Source: Bacillota bacterium
GTDB lineage: Bacteria > Bacillota > UBA4882 > UBA8346
Assembly (NCBI GenBank): GCA_023400055.1
Contig: JAEXFN010000046.1
Coordinates: 1-64,000 of the forward strand
DNA: 64,000 nucleotides
Direction of reading: 5' to 3'
The position numbers were made by a program, and so were the translations under genes. Under the pieces are notes generated by a model. That model made no database searches and was not told the origin of the DNA. It worked only from the letters and a program-made list of their open reading frames with translations. Below, one piece after another: positions 26,378-38,142 of the stretch; the first letter of the stretch is position 1, and the number at the start of each line of letters is the position of its first letter.

Positions 26378-26857
26378 ATGAAAGAACTACTGGAACTATT
26401 GGAGTCCAACGACCGGTTGACCCCGGCGGAACTCGGCACCATGCTCGGGTTGAGCGAGGCCGAGGTGAGAGAGAAGATCGCCAACCTGGAAGCGGAGAAA
26501 ATCATCCTCAATTACCGTGCGATGGTCAATTGGGAGAAGGCCGGCGTCGAACAGGTTTCAGCGGTAATCGAAGTGAAAGTCACTCCCCAGCGCGATGTCG
26601 GATTCGATGAGATTGCCGAACGGATCTACCGTTTCCCGGAAGTCAAGTCGGTTTTCCTGATGTCGGGCGCTTATGATCTGCTGGTGGAGCTCGAGGGGAC
26701 CAGCATGAAGGAAGTGGCCCTGTTTGTCGCCCAAAAGTTGGCCACCATCGAAAACGTCCTGAGTACGGCCACTCATTTCGTGTTGAAGAAGTATAAATTG
26801 GAAGGGGTCATCCTGGAGGACCATGAGGAGGTCGAGAGGCTGGTGGTCTCGCCATGA
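26378..26857 (+). CDS. Lrp/AsnC-family transcription regulator
   Basis: 159 residues. A short winged helix-turn-helix (LTPAELGTMLGLSEAEVREKI) is followed by the ligand-binding RAM/AsnC domain (VIEVKVTPQRDVGFDEIAERI ... VFLMSGAYDLLVELEG). The Gly-rich VFLMSGAYDLL stretch is the usual effector and dimer contact. AGGGGG stands 9 bases before the ATG; a GTG directly before it is less likely. It overlaps the aminotransferase gene by 4 bp, so it probably senses an amino acid handled by that enzyme and controls the pair. Confidence 0.9.
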   Translation: MKELLELLESNDRLTPAELGTMLGLSEAEVREKIANLEAEKIILNYRAMVNWEKAGVEQVSAVIEVKVTPQRDVGFDEIAERIYRFPEVKSVFLMSGAYDLLVELEGTSMKEVALFVAQKLATIENVLSTATHFVLKKYKLEGVILEDHEEVERLVVSP

Positions 26858-28029
26858 CTCGCAATTGGGTCAATCCGGTGGTTCAGGCGATCCCTCCGTC
26901 GGGCATCCGCCGCTTTTTCGATCTGGTCTCGGAGATGAAAGGCGTAATCTCCCTGGGCGTCGGCGAACCGGACTTCGTGACGCCGTGGCATATCCGGGAA
27001 GCCTGTTTTTATTCGCTGGAAAAAGGGTATACCATGTATACCTCCAATTACGGCCTGTTGGAGCTGAGGGAAGAGATCGCCCTGGATCTGAACCGTAACT
27101 ATCAGGTCGCTTACGACCCGCGCCATGAGCTGTTGGTAACGGTCGGGGTCAGCGAAGCTATCGATCTGGCTGTCCGGGCGGTGCTGGAGCCGGGCGACGA
27201 GGTGATCGTGCCCGAACCCTGCTATGTCTCTTATAATCCCTGCATCGTCATGGCCGGCGGCCGGCCGGTCAATGTGGTGACCCGGGCCGCCGAAGGGTTT
27301 CAGGTCCGGGCGCGCGATATCGAGCCGCTGATCACGCCGCGAACCAAGGCGATGCTGCTCTGTTATCCCAACAACCCCACCGGCGGGACCCTCACGCCCG
27401 AAGTGGCTGCGGAACTGGCAGCTCTGGCGGAAAAACACGATCTGTTGGTCCTTACCGACGAGGTATATGCCCATCTTACATATCAAGGCAAGCATGTTTG
27501 CCTTGCCGCGCTGCCCGGCATGAAGGAGCGGACCATTCTGTTCAACGGCTTCTCCAAGGCCTATGCCATGACCGGCTGGCGCTTGGGTTACGCCGCCGGT
27601 CCGGCCGACATTATCCAGGCGATGACTAAGATTCACCAGTTTACGATGCTATGCGCGCCGATTACCGCGCAAAAGGCGGCGATCGAGGCTTTGCGCCACG
27701 GCGAGGCGCAGCGGAACAAGATGGTCGAGGAGTATAACCGGAGGCGGCGCTTCTTTATCAAGGGTTTAAATGATATCGGCATGAACTGCTTTGAGCCGAA
27801 AGGAGCTTTTTACGCCTTCCCGTCGATCGCCGCGACCGGCATGAGTTCGCTGGCTTTCAGCGAGGCCCTGCTGCGGGAGGAGAAGGTGGCGGTGGTGCCC
27901 GGAGATGCCTTCGGCCAGTCCGGAGAGGGTTATGTCCGTTGCTCTTACGCTTCCTCCCTGGTTAACATCCAGGAAGCGCTGGTGCGGATGGGCCGCTTCA
28001 TCGCCAAACACCAGAAGCTCGGGGCGTAA
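26854..28029 (+). CDS. PLP-dependent aminotransferase, class I/II
   Basis: Fold-type I aminotransferase of 391 residues, near the aspartate/aromatic group. Landmarks: ISLGVGEPDFVTPWHI, YTSNYGLLELREEIA, CYPNNPTGG (the Asn that holds PLP), VLTDEVYAHL, the PLP lysine in NGFSKAYAMTGWRLGY and the carboxylate-binding Arg near GYVRCSYA. Amino donor unknown. It is coupled to the Lrp gene by a 4-bp overlap, and the PLP synthase genes follow downstream. Confidence 0.9.
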   Translation: MTRNWVNPVVQAIPPSGIRRFFDLVSEMKGVISLGVGEPDFVTPWHIREACFYSLEKGYTMYTSNYGLLELREEIALDLNRNYQVAYDPRHELLVTVGVSEAIDLAVRAVLEPGDEVIVPEPCYVSYNPCIVMAGGRPVNVVTRAAEGFQVRARDIEPLITPRTKAMLLCYPNNPTGGTLTPEVAAELAALAEKHDLLVLTDEVYAHLTYQGKHVCLAALPGMKERTILFNGFSKAYAMTGWRLGYAAGPADIIQAMTKIHQFTMLCAPITAQKAAIEALRHGEAQRNKMVEEYNRRRRFFIKGLNDIGMNCFEPKGAFYAFPSIAATGMSSLAFSEALLREEKVAVVPGDAFGQSGEGYVRCSYASSLVNIQEALVRMGRFIAKHQKLGA

Positions 28030-28116
28030 ATTTTATAAAATTTATCGGAATTGTGGATTATTGGGCAGAATGCCTGAAAAGATAGTCTTTTCGGGGATCT
28101 GCAATTGAAATGTAAC

Positions 28117-28145
28117 TTGAACCAAAATCTATCTTATTATAAAAT
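28117..28145 (+). promoter_or_regulatory. Sigma-A-type promoter of pdxS
   Basis: TTGAAC at 28117-28122 and TAAAAT at 28140-28145 with a 17-base spacer, ending 33 bases before the pdxS start. The region is AT-rich compared with the flanks. Confidence 0.7.
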
Positions 28146-28178
28146 TAAAGCCAATAAATGTTGATACCGGAGGTCTGA

Positions 28179-29063
28179 ATGATGGAAACAGGAACGGTTA
28201 AGGTCAAACGGGGTTTGGCCGAAATGCTTAAGGGCGGCGTGATTATGGATGTCACTGCGCCGGAGCAGGCGAAGATCGCCGAGGAAGCCGGCGCGGTGGC
28301 GGTAATGGCCCTGGAACGGGTGCCGGCCGATATCCGCGCCGAGGGCGGCGTGGCCCGGATGTCCGATCCCGAGGTGATCATCCGAATTCAGGAGGCGGTG
28401 ACCATTCCGGTCATGGCCAAGGCGCGGATCGGGCACTTCGTGGAAGCGCAGATCCTGGAAGCCCTGGAGATCGATTATATTGATGAGAGCGAAGTCCTGA
28501 CCCCGGCCGATGAATCGTTCCATATCAATAAACACCAATTCAAAGTGCCGTTCGTCTGTGGCGCGCGCAATCTCGGCGAGGCCCTACGCCGGATCGGCGA
28601 GGGCGCGGCGATGATCCGTACCAAGGGCGAGGCCGGGACCGGCGACGTGGTCGAGGCGGTGCGCCACATCCGCCAGGTGAATGAGGAGATCCGCCGGGTG
28701 GTCAACGCTCCCCAGGAGGAGCTGATGACCATCGCCAAGGAATTGGGCGCTCCTTATGAGTTGATTCTGGAAGTCAAGCAAGCGGGACGGTTGCCGGTGG
28801 TCAACTTCGCGGCGGGCGGAATCGCCACCCCGGCCGATGCGGCCCTGATGATGCAGCTCGGTTGCGACGGAATCTTCGTCGGCTCGGGCATCTTCAAGTC
28901 CGATAATCCGGCCAAGCGCGCCAAGGCCATCGTCGAGGCGGCGGCCCATTACACCGACTGGAAGCTGCTGGCCGAGGTTTCGCGGGGTATCGGCACCGCG
29001 ATGCGCGGGATCCATGTCGGCGCGATGAAGGAAGAGGATAAGATCGCCGGACGCGGCTGGTAA
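28179..29063 (+). CDS. pdxS: Pyridoxal 5'-phosphate synthase, PdxS subunit
   Basis: Forms PLP from ribose 5-phosphate, glyceraldehyde 3-phosphate and ammonia supplied by PdxT. 294 residues, a highly conserved TIM barrel: GGVIMDVTAPEQAKIAEEAG, VMALERVPADIRAEGGVARM, the catalytic lysine in PVMAKARIGHF, and IRTKGEAGTGDVVEAVRH with the second lysine. AGGTCTGA lies close to two adjacent ATGs (28179 and 28182). In B. subtilis pdxST also lies between gyrA and serS, as here. Confidence 0.97.
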   Translation: MMETGTVKVKRGLAEMLKGGVIMDVTAPEQAKIAEEAGAVAVMALERVPADIRAEGGVARMSDPEVIIRIQEAVTIPVMAKARIGHFVEAQILEALEIDYIDESEVLTPADESFHINKHQFKVPFVCGARNLGEALRRIGEGAAMIRTKGEAGTGDVVEAVRHIRQVNEEIRRVVNAPQEELMTIAKELGAPYELILEVKQAGRLPVVNFAAGGIATPADAALMMQLGCDGIFVGSGIFKSDNPAKRAKAIVEAAAHYTDWKLLAEVSRGIGTAMRGIHVGAMKEEDKIAGRGW

Positions 29064-29107
29064 TCGCTTTAGGCGAACGGCTCAATATAAATCACGGAAT
29101 GACTGGC

Positions 29108-29139
29108 GGGCGGTCCGGGGGACCGCCCCGATCTATAAT
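29108..29139 (+). promoter_or_regulatory. Hairpin and -10-like hexamer between pdxS and pdxT
   Basis: GGGCGGTCC at 29108-29116 pairs perfectly with GGACCGCCC at 29120-29128 over a three-G loop. It has no T tract, so it is not a standard terminator. TATAAT follows at 29134-29139, but no -35 is visible because the hairpin occupies that place. It may set the PdxS:PdxT ratio by RNA processing. Confidence 0.4.
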
Positions 29140-29170
29140 CGAGTTCAGGGAATAATGAGAAGGTGACATC

Positions 29171-29740
29171 ATGAAGATCGGTGTTCTGGCGCTTCAAGGC
29201 GCGGTCCGGGAACATTGTAACACGCTCAGGGCCTGCGGCGTCGAGCCGGTGGAAGTCCGCTATCCGGAGCAGTACAACGAGATCGCCGGACTGATTATTC
29301 CGGGCGGTGAGAGCACTACCGTTGGCAAGCTGCTCATCCGTTACGGGATGCTCGAGCCCCTGGCCAAACTGGGGCGGGAAGGGTTCCCAATCTTCGGGAC
29401 CTGCACCGGAATGATTCTGCTCGCCAAGGAGATTATGGGCAGCGATCAGCCGCGGCTGGGATTGATGGATATTACGGTGAACCGCAATGCGTTCGGCCGG
29501 CAGATCGCCAGTTTCGAGACGGACTTGCCGGTGGCGGAGATCGGTTCGCCCGACTTTCACGCCATCTTCATCCGGGCGCCATACATCGTCAAAGTTGGGG
29601 AAGATGTTCGGGTGCTGGCCCAGATGGACGAGAAGATCCTGATGGCCCGGCAGGGAAACCTATTGGTGGCGGCCTTCCATCCCGAGCTCACCGGGGACCT
29701 GCGGATTCATCAGTATTTTATCAAGTCATGCGCCGGTTGA
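29171..29740 (+). CDS. pdxT: Pyridoxal 5'-phosphate synthase, glutaminase subunit PdxT
   Basis: Class I glutamine amidotransferase (189 residues) that hydrolyses glutamine and passes ammonia to PdxS. The oxyanion Gly stretch is IPGGESTTVGKL, the nucleophile Cys is in PIFGTCTGMILLA and the His-Glu pair is in AAFHPELTGD. AAGGTGAC precedes the ATG. It is 107 bp from pdxS, longer than the usual few bases. Confidence 0.97.
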   Translation: MKIGVLALQGAVREHCNTLRACGVEPVEVRYPEQYNEIAGLIIPGGESTTVGKLLIRYGMLEPLAKLGREGFPIFGTCTGMILLAKEIMGSDQPRLGLMDITVNRNAFGRQIASFETDLPVAEIGSPDFHAIFIRAPYIVKVGEDVRVLAQMDEKILMARQGNLLVAAFHPELTGDLRIHQYFIKSCAG

Positions 29741-29793
29741 ACGTTGCTAATCTCTCCATAGAATATATCCCAGCAAAACTCAGCCGCTCGACC

Positions 29794-29822
29794 AGACCCG
29801 CCAGCAAAGCGGGTCTTTCTAT
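29794..29822 (+). terminator. Terminator after pdxT
   Basis: AGACCCGC at 29794-29801 pairs with GCGGGTCT at 29809-29816 around a seven-base loop, followed by TTCTAT. Confidence 0.75.
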
Positions 29823-29923
29823 ATCCAATCATACTGTGGCGGAATCGTTCCGGGTCCATCGGCCGGGCCTGGATAAAACTATTTTCCAATTATCTCCCAG
29901 GAGGGAAAAGATTAGATAATCCA

Positions 29924-29952
29924 TTGACCATTTTTTCAATTGCCTGTACTAT
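29924..29952 (+). promoter_or_regulatory. Promoter of the mannitol/fructuronate dehydrogenase gene
   Basis: TTGACC at 29924-29929 and TACTAT at 29947-29952 with a 17-base spacer, about 100 bases upstream of the start codon, in an AT-rich stretch. Confidence 0.55.
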
Positions 29953-30052
29953 TAATAATAAATCATATGATTTGCGGTTTTCGTTGCCCAATAATTTTAA
30001 GGATCTATTTTCGCGCAGCTTGGCTGCAATACTTAAGAAAGGACTTATTGCG

Positions 30053-31669
30053 ATGCTGAAATTGAGCAAACAGGGTATCCAAAATAAACAGCCATGGCAA
30101 GAGGCAGGGGTTGAACTGCCGGAATTCGATTACGACCGGGTCGTGGCCAACACCAAGGAGAATCCGACCTGGGTCCATTTTGGAGCGGGGAACATCTTCC
30201 GGGGTTTTCCGGCGGTATTGCAACAAAAGCTGCTCAATACGGGCAAAGCCGCTACCGGGATCGTGGCGGTGGAGACCTATGATTTCGAGATTATCGACCG
30301 GATCTACCGGCCCTACGACAATTTGAGCCTGCTGGCGATCATGAATCCCGACGGCACCCTGGCCAAGAAAGTGGTCGCCAGCATCAGCGAGGGTTTGGTC
30401 GGCGACGTTTCCCGGCCCGATGACTGGCGGCGGTTGCAGGAGATCTTCACCAAGCCGAGCCTGCAGATGGCCAGTTTCACCATCACCGAGAAAGGTTATA
30501 GCTTAAAGAAGCTTTCCGGCGAATACCTCCCGGATGTGATCCAGGACATGCAGGACGGACCGGAAAAACCCCGCCACGTCATGGCCAAAGTGGCGGCCTT
30601 GGCTTATACCCGTTACCAGAACGGCCAGCTGCCCATCGCATTCGTCAGCATGGATAATTGTTCCCACAATGGTCAGAAGCTTCACGACGCGGTGGTCGAA
30701 ATCGTCGCCAAGTGGGTGGAAAACGGTCGGGTGGAAAAAGAGTTCCTGGCCTATATCAACGCGCCGGAGAAGGTCGCCTTTCCCTGGTCGATGATTGACA
30801 AGATTACGCCCCGGCCTTCGGATACGGTGAAAGCGGCGCTAAATTCCATTGGTTTCGCCGACACCGAGATCGTCTGCACCGCTAAAAACACCTATATCGC
30901 CCCGTTCGTCAACGCCGAAGGTCCACAGTACCTGGTGGTCGAGGACAGCTTCCCCAACGGGCGGCTGCCACTGGAGCTGGCCGGAATATTATTCACCGAC
31001 CGCGGGACGGTGGACCGGGTCGAGAAGATGAAGGTTTGCACCTGTCTGAATCCATTGCATACGGCTTTGGCGGTATATGGTTGCCTACTTGGCTACACCT
31101 TGATCGCCGATGAGATGAAAGATGGCCAGTTGAAGAAGCTGGTGGAAAAGATCGGCTATGACGAGGGCCTGCCGGTGGTGGTCAACCCCGGCGTGGTCGA
31201 TCCCAAGAATTTTATCCGGGAAGTCATCGAGGAGCGGTTCCCCAACCCCTATATTCCCGATACGCCGCAGCGGATCGCCTCCGATACCTCGATGAAAGTG
31301 GGGATTCGTTTCGGCGAGACCATCAAGGCGTATCGCGGCCGCCCGGATCTCGACGCCGCCAGCCTCAGCTACATTCCGCTGGCGATCGCCGGCTGGTGCC
31401 GCTATCTGCTGGGCCTGAACGATCAGGGCGAAGCGATGCAACTGAGCCCCGATCCGATGCTCGATGTCCTGAAGTCTTATCTCTCCGGAGTGCAGCTGGG
31501 CCAACCGGGATCGGTCGGCGCGTCCCTGCAACCGATTCTGTCCAATCAAAGCCTGTTCGGCTCCGATCTTTATGAAGTCGGCCTCGGAACGAAGGTCGAG
31601 GGCTATTTCGCGGAACTGATCGCCGGTCCGGGCGCGGTCCGGGCGACGCTGCAAAAATATTTGGGCTAA
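30053..31669 (+). CDS. Mannitol dehydrogenase / fructuronate reductase family protein
   Basis: Long-chain NAD(P)-dependent polyol dehydrogenase of 538 residues. The N-terminal Rossmann part starts VHFGAGNIFRGF; the family signature appears as FPWSMIDKITPRPSD, and the catalytic lysine region as KVCTCLNPLHTALAVYG. UxuB/UxaB enzymes of this length reduce fructuronate or tagaturonate; mannitol is another possible substrate. The ATG at 30053 is preceded by GAAAGGA; the frame continues 43 codons upstream without similarity to the family. The adjacent DlgD-like gene favours a sugar-acid route. Confidence 0.88.
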   Translation: MLKLSKQGIQNKQPWQEAGVELPEFDYDRVVANTKENPTWVHFGAGNIFRGFPAVLQQKLLNTGKAATGIVAVETYDFEIIDRIYRPYDNLSLLAIMNPDGTLAKKVVASISEGLVGDVSRPDDWRRLQEIFTKPSLQMASFTITEKGYSLKKLSGEYLPDVIQDMQDGPEKPRHVMAKVAALAYTRYQNGQLPIAFVSMDNCSHNGQKLHDAVVEIVAKWVENGRVEKEFLAYINAPEKVAFPWSMIDKITPRPSDTVKAALNSIGFADTEIVCTAKNTYIAPFVNAEGPQYLVVEDSFPNGRLPLELAGILFTDRGTVDRVEKMKVCTCLNPLHTALAVYGCLLGYTLIADEMKDGQLKKLVEKIGYDEGLPVVVNPGVVDPKNFIREVIEERFPNPYIPDTPQRIASDTSMKVGIRFGETIKAYRGRPDLDAASLSYIPLAIAGWCRYLLGLNDQGEAMQLSPDPMLDVLKSYLSGVQLGQPGSVGASLQPILSNQSLFGSDLYEVGLGTKVEGYFAELIAGPGAVRATLQKYLG

Positions 31670-31693
31670 ATAACCGCTGGCGCGGTTGGTGCG

Positions 31694-31759
31694 ATGAACT
31701 AAATTCCGGCCGGGTTCCCGTTTCTGATGCGGGAAGCAGCGGGATTTAGTTCATTTTTA
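31694..31759 (+). terminator. Terminator after the dehydrogenase gene
   Basis: ATGAACTAAAT at 31694-31704 pairs with ATTTAGTTCAT at 31744-31754, 11 perfect pairs, with a second small hairpin in the long loop, followed by TTTTAT. Confidence 0.75.
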
Positions 31760-31830
31760 TATGAAGGGTATCCGGTGACAAACCGGCCTTCCGTCTGAAT
31801 TTCACTATTTTATATTAGGAGCAAAACGAG

Positions 31831-32838
31831 ATGCAACGGATTCCTTTTGAGGTCATGAAAGCGGAGATCAAACGCGTTTTCGTCGCGGCGGGCATGCCCG
31901 AGGCGAAAGCGGAGATTTGCGCCCAGGTTCACACCGAGAGCAGCCGGGACGGGGTCTATTCGCACGGGCTGAACCGGGTGGCGCGGTTCGTCGATTATAT
32001 CAAAAAAGGCTGGGTCGATGTTAACGCCGAGCCGACGCTGGTGAAAAAGGCCGGGCTGCTCGAAAACTACGACGGTCACCGCGGGCCGGGCATTCTCAAC
32101 GCCAAGTTCGCCATGAACCGCGCGGTCGCCAGCGCCAGGGAACAAGGGATCGCCATAGTGACCTTGCGAAACACCACCCACTGGATGCGGGGCGGAACCT
32201 ACGGCTGGGACGCGGCCGACCAGGGATTCATCGGGATCTGCTGGACCAACACCGAGTCCTGCATGCCGGCCTGGGGCGGTCAGGATCCGCGCCTGGGGAA
32301 CAACCCGTTCATCATGGCGGTCCCCCGCCAGGAAGGCCACATCGTGCTGGACATGGCCATGTCCCAATATTCTTACGGCAAATTGCAGGTGACCCGGCTA
32401 AAGAATGAGTCGCTGCCCTATCCCGGCGGTTTTGATAAGCAAGGCAACCTCACCCGGGAGCCCGGCGCGATCGAGGAAAGCATGCGCATTCTGCCGATGG
32501 GCTATTGGAAAGGATCGGGCTTTGCGATCCTGCTGGACGTCATCGCCGCCGTCCTGGCCGGAGGATTGGCCACTGCGGGCATCGATCAGGTCCACGCCGG
32601 CAGTTGCGGCAGCTGCTGCCAGGTCTTCATGGCGATCGATCCCTATCAGATCGGCGGCCGGGAGTTCGTCGCAGCGACCCTGAATCAGACGGTGGCTTAT
32701 ATCAAAGCTTCCGAACCGGCCGCCGAAGGTCAGGAAGTGTTCTTCCCCGGCGAACTGTCGGCGCGCACCCGGCAGGAGAACCTGGAAAAAGGAATTCCGG
32801 TCGATGAGGGCGTTTGGCAGCAAGTGCTGAGTCTGTAA
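31831..32838 (+). CDS. dlgD: 2,3-diketo-L-gulonate reductase (malate/lactate dehydrogenase-2 family)
   Basis: 335 residues of the Ldh_2 (DUF-type, non-Rossmann NAD(P)H) family. Several stretches match E. coli YiaK/DlgD as I know it: THWMRGGTYGWDAADQGFIG, GICWTNTESCMPAWG and ILPMGYWKGSGFAILLD. The catalytic His is expected in the SHGLNRVARF region. It would reduce a 2,3-diketo acid to 3-keto-L-gulonate in L-ascorbate or related sugar-acid use; the exact substrate is an inference. AGGAGC precedes the ATG. None of the usual yia/ula partners is in the window. Confidence 0.85.
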   Translation: MQRIPFEVMKAEIKRVFVAAGMPEAKAEICAQVHTESSRDGVYSHGLNRVARFVDYIKKGWVDVNAEPTLVKKAGLLENYDGHRGPGILNAKFAMNRAVASAREQGIAIVTLRNTTHWMRGGTYGWDAADQGFIGICWTNTESCMPAWGGQDPRLGNNPFIMAVPRQEGHIVLDMAMSQYSYGKLQVTRLKNESLPYPGGFDKQGNLTREPGAIEESMRILPMGYWKGSGFAILLDVIAAVLAGGLATAGIDQVHAGSCGSCCQVFMAIDPYQIGGREFVAATLNQTVAYIKASEPAAEGQEVFFPGELSARTRQENLEKGIPVDEGVWQQVLSL

Positions 32839-32862
32839 AAGGAAATCCGCTTGGTGAAGAAC

Positions 32863-32902
32863 GTTTCAGCCCGGTGTGGATCGCATGCCGGGCTGAAACT
32901 TT
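32863..32902 (+). terminator. Terminator after dlgD
   Basis: GTTTCAGCCCGG at 32863-32874 pairs perfectly (12 bp) with CCGGGCTGAAAC at 32888-32899, then only three T. The short T run makes it weaker than the others. Confidence 0.65.
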
Positions 32903-32920
32903 GGGCAGAAGGAAGCTGGA

Positions 32921-33200
32921 GAAAGCTTCTCATGGGTTGGGAAAGCCTTGCCAAGGCTTGAAGGGATCTTCTCAACGTTTAAGAGGATCTCCCCGACGCC
33001 TGAGAGGATCTTCTGAACGTTTGAGAAGATCCTCCTAACGCTTGGGAGGATCTTCTCAACGTTTGGGAGGAACTTTCCGAGGGTTGGGCGGGACTTCCCG
33101 GCGTTTGGGCGGGTCCTCCCGAGAGCCGGGCACCTTTTCCCGCGGTTTGGCGGTGCATTCCGGGGTCTTGGGCGGCCTCGCGCAAATCCCGGGACGGTTT
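32921..33200. repeat. 21-bp-period tandem repeat array C
   Basis: Units of 21 bp start at 32964, 32985, 33006, 33027 and 33048, each opening GGATCTTC or AGATCCTC. They continue in phase as GGAACTTTCC, GGGACTTCCC and GGGTCCTCCC at 33069, 33090 and 33111, decaying towards 33200. Looser copies with AGCTT and AGCCTT cores extend upstream to about 32921. The best units are near-palindromes, for example GGATCTTCTGAACGTT running into TTGAGAAGATCC. GATC recurs every 21 bp at 32965, 32986, 33007, 33028 and 33049. Frames through it encode heptads such as GSSQRLR; these are probably not proteins. It lies between the dlgD terminator and the nifJ promoter. Confidence 0.9.
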
Positions 33201-33346
33201 TGCCGCGGCTTTGGGAAAGCGGCGGCCGTTGCAGCCGGGAATGAGCCGCCGCAGGCGAAATTTATTCAAAAATGGCGAAAAATTTTAAATTTGGACATAA
33301 AAACGTTTAAATTATCAAAGATTAAACCGGGATGCTTGTTATTTTT

Positions 33347-33375
33347 TTGTAAAAGGACTTTCGGACCCCTATAAA
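33347..33375 (+). promoter_or_regulatory. Candidate nifJ promoter
   Basis: TTGTAA at 33347-33352 and TATAAA at 33370-33375 with a 17-base spacer, leaving a leader of roughly 105 bases before nifJ. A second -10-like TATGAT lies at about 33382. Confidence 0.45.
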
Positions 33376-33405
33376 ATGCGCTATGATAGGAAGGGTAATA
33401 TTTTG

Positions 33406-33434
33406 GGAACATTATGTCAACCAGATAATGTTTC
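33406..33434 (+). promoter_or_regulatory. Inverted repeat in the nifJ leader
   Basis: AACATTAT at 33408-33415 and ATAATGTT at 33425-33432 form a perfect 8-bp dyad with a 9-base centre; the flanking GG/CC pairs extend it. It lies between the candidate promoter and the start codon and could be an operator or an RNA hairpin. It does not match the Rex consensus TTGTGAAATATTTCACAA. Confidence 0.45.
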
Positions 33435-33488
33435 CGTATGATTTACTATTTATCCTGCCGGTTTATTTATATTTAAGGAGGAAGACAT

Positions 33489-37004
<3,516 letters not shown>

Positions 37005-37030
37005 GCCACCGCTTGCGCAAAGCATTAAAA

Positions 37031-37064
37031 AACCAAGGCTGGATCGTTCAGCCTTGGTTTTTTT
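37031..37064 (+). terminator. nifJ terminator
   Basis: AACCAAGGCTG at 37031-37041 pairs perfectly with CAGCCTTGGTT at 37049-37059, followed by five more T; the A run before the stem makes it symmetric. Confidence 0.93.
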
Positions 37065-37118
37065 ACGATCAAATGCCGGCCGCTGCTTCCGGAGGTCGGA
37101 GAGCGATTTCGGGATGCG

Positions 37119-37251
37119 GATGATATTTTTTACATACGAAGATGATATTTTTCGGGTACGAAAACAATACTTCAGACCCGGCTTTTCGCGGTATAATATC
37201 AATCATAAGAGTTGTCTTTCATTGGAGAGTCCGTCGGTGAAACCGACGGAC
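37119..37251 (+). other. Two 22-bp direct repeats, a -10 box and a hairpin in a gene-free stretch
   Basis: Between nifJ and the convergent membrane-protein gene there is no coding frame I trust. Two adjacent 22-bp repeats, both opening GATGATATTTTT and ending TACGAA, fill 37119-37162. TATAAT follows at 37192-37197 without a good -35. A perfect hairpin, GTCCGTCGG at 37229-37237 with CCGACGGAC at 37243-37251, ends in only three T. Together they could mark a short regulated RNA of about 55 bases; support is thin. Confidence 0.3.
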
Positions 37252-37347
37252 TTTCGGTCAGGGTCAACGCTCGATTGCTCAAGCCCGGTTTCCTATGCAG
37301 AGCCAACTTGATAGTCACCTTTTTTACGATGGCGGAGCGATTTTCGG

Positions 37348-37938
37348 TCAGGCCTCGGGCGTCGAGCTAGTCAGGGGGATTTCCGGACTGAGTTCCCGGT
37401 AGAGCACGGCCATACCCGCCGCGCCCACCGGCATGGTCAGGATGACCGGAAGGATGAAGATGAAGAGGCCGATCCAGGATAAAATGGAGACGATCAGGCC
37501 GAAGAGCCAGAGCGGCCAGAAATGCCGGCCGAAGCAGTCCAGAGCCGTCCGGAGCGCGACGAAGGGCTCGCTCTTCCGCTCGACCACCAATCCGATGGCC
37601 AGTGCGAAGATTCCGTACCAGACCGGGCCGAGCAGCAGCGCGACTAGCCAGCCGATGCTCGGAATGTGACTCAATGCTAAACCGATAACCCAAAGCAGCA
37701 GGCTGACGATTAAGGTCGGCGCGAACTGATCAAAATGGGCGAAAATCTCGCTGAATTGCGGCTTTTCATTCCGCAACAGTTTTAGCTCCAGAATCAGCAG
37801 GCCGCCGCCGAGCGGACCGGCCAGGATTCCGAAAGTGACACAGGAAAGGATCCCCACCACCAGGGTCGCCGCCAACAAGAGGCCAAAGTTTTTGAAGTAT
37901 AGCTCGATACTCTGTTGTAACGCTTTTCCAAAATCCAT
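37348..37938 (-). CDS. Membrane protein, DUF4013-like
   Basis: 196 residues with about four to six hydrophobic segments. It opens MDFGKALQQSIELYFKNF and has a Gly-rich first segment ILAGPLGGGLLILEL, the layout of small membrane proteins of the DUF4013 or YciC type. The C-terminus is soluble and short. No enzymatic motif is seen and the function is unknown. It stands alone; the cytidylate-kinase-like gene on the same strand is separated by a terminator. Confidence 0.75.
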   Translation of the reverse strand: MDFGKALQQSIELYFKNFGLLLAATLVVGILSCVTFGILAGPLGGGLLILELKLLRNEKPQFSEIFAHFDQFAPTLIVSLLLWVIGLALSHIPSIGWLVALLLGPVWYGIFALAIGLVVERKSEPFVALRTALDCFGRHFWPLWLFGLIVSILSWIGLFIFILPVILTMPVGAAGMAVLYRELSPEIPLTSSTPEA

Positions 37939-38077
37939 CGCTTCCCACCTCTCGATTTAATGGATTGCCCAATCCGTTCGGACCCGATACCCTGGTATAA
38001 AATATGCGGCAAAGCGATCGAGCAGACTAGCGGCAGTAAGTTCGAGAGAAGAAAGTAAAACTTCCGTATTATAGAAG

Positions 38078-38113
38078 AAGAAAAACCGCCCTTCTTGAAG
38101 AGCGGTTTTTCTT
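38078..38113 (-). terminator. Terminator of the cytidylate-kinase-like gene
   Basis: AAGAAAAACCGC at 38078-38089 pairs with GCGGTTTTTCTT at 38102-38113; read on the minus strand a T-rich tract follows the stem. Confidence 0.85.
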
Positions 38114-38142
38114 TGGCCAATGTTCGGGAACCGGCGAAAAAC

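Noticed and set aside
32979..33374. Open frames through array C on both strands
   Set aside because: Same reason: repeat period divisible by three, no start signals, low-complexity Ser/Arg/Gly products.
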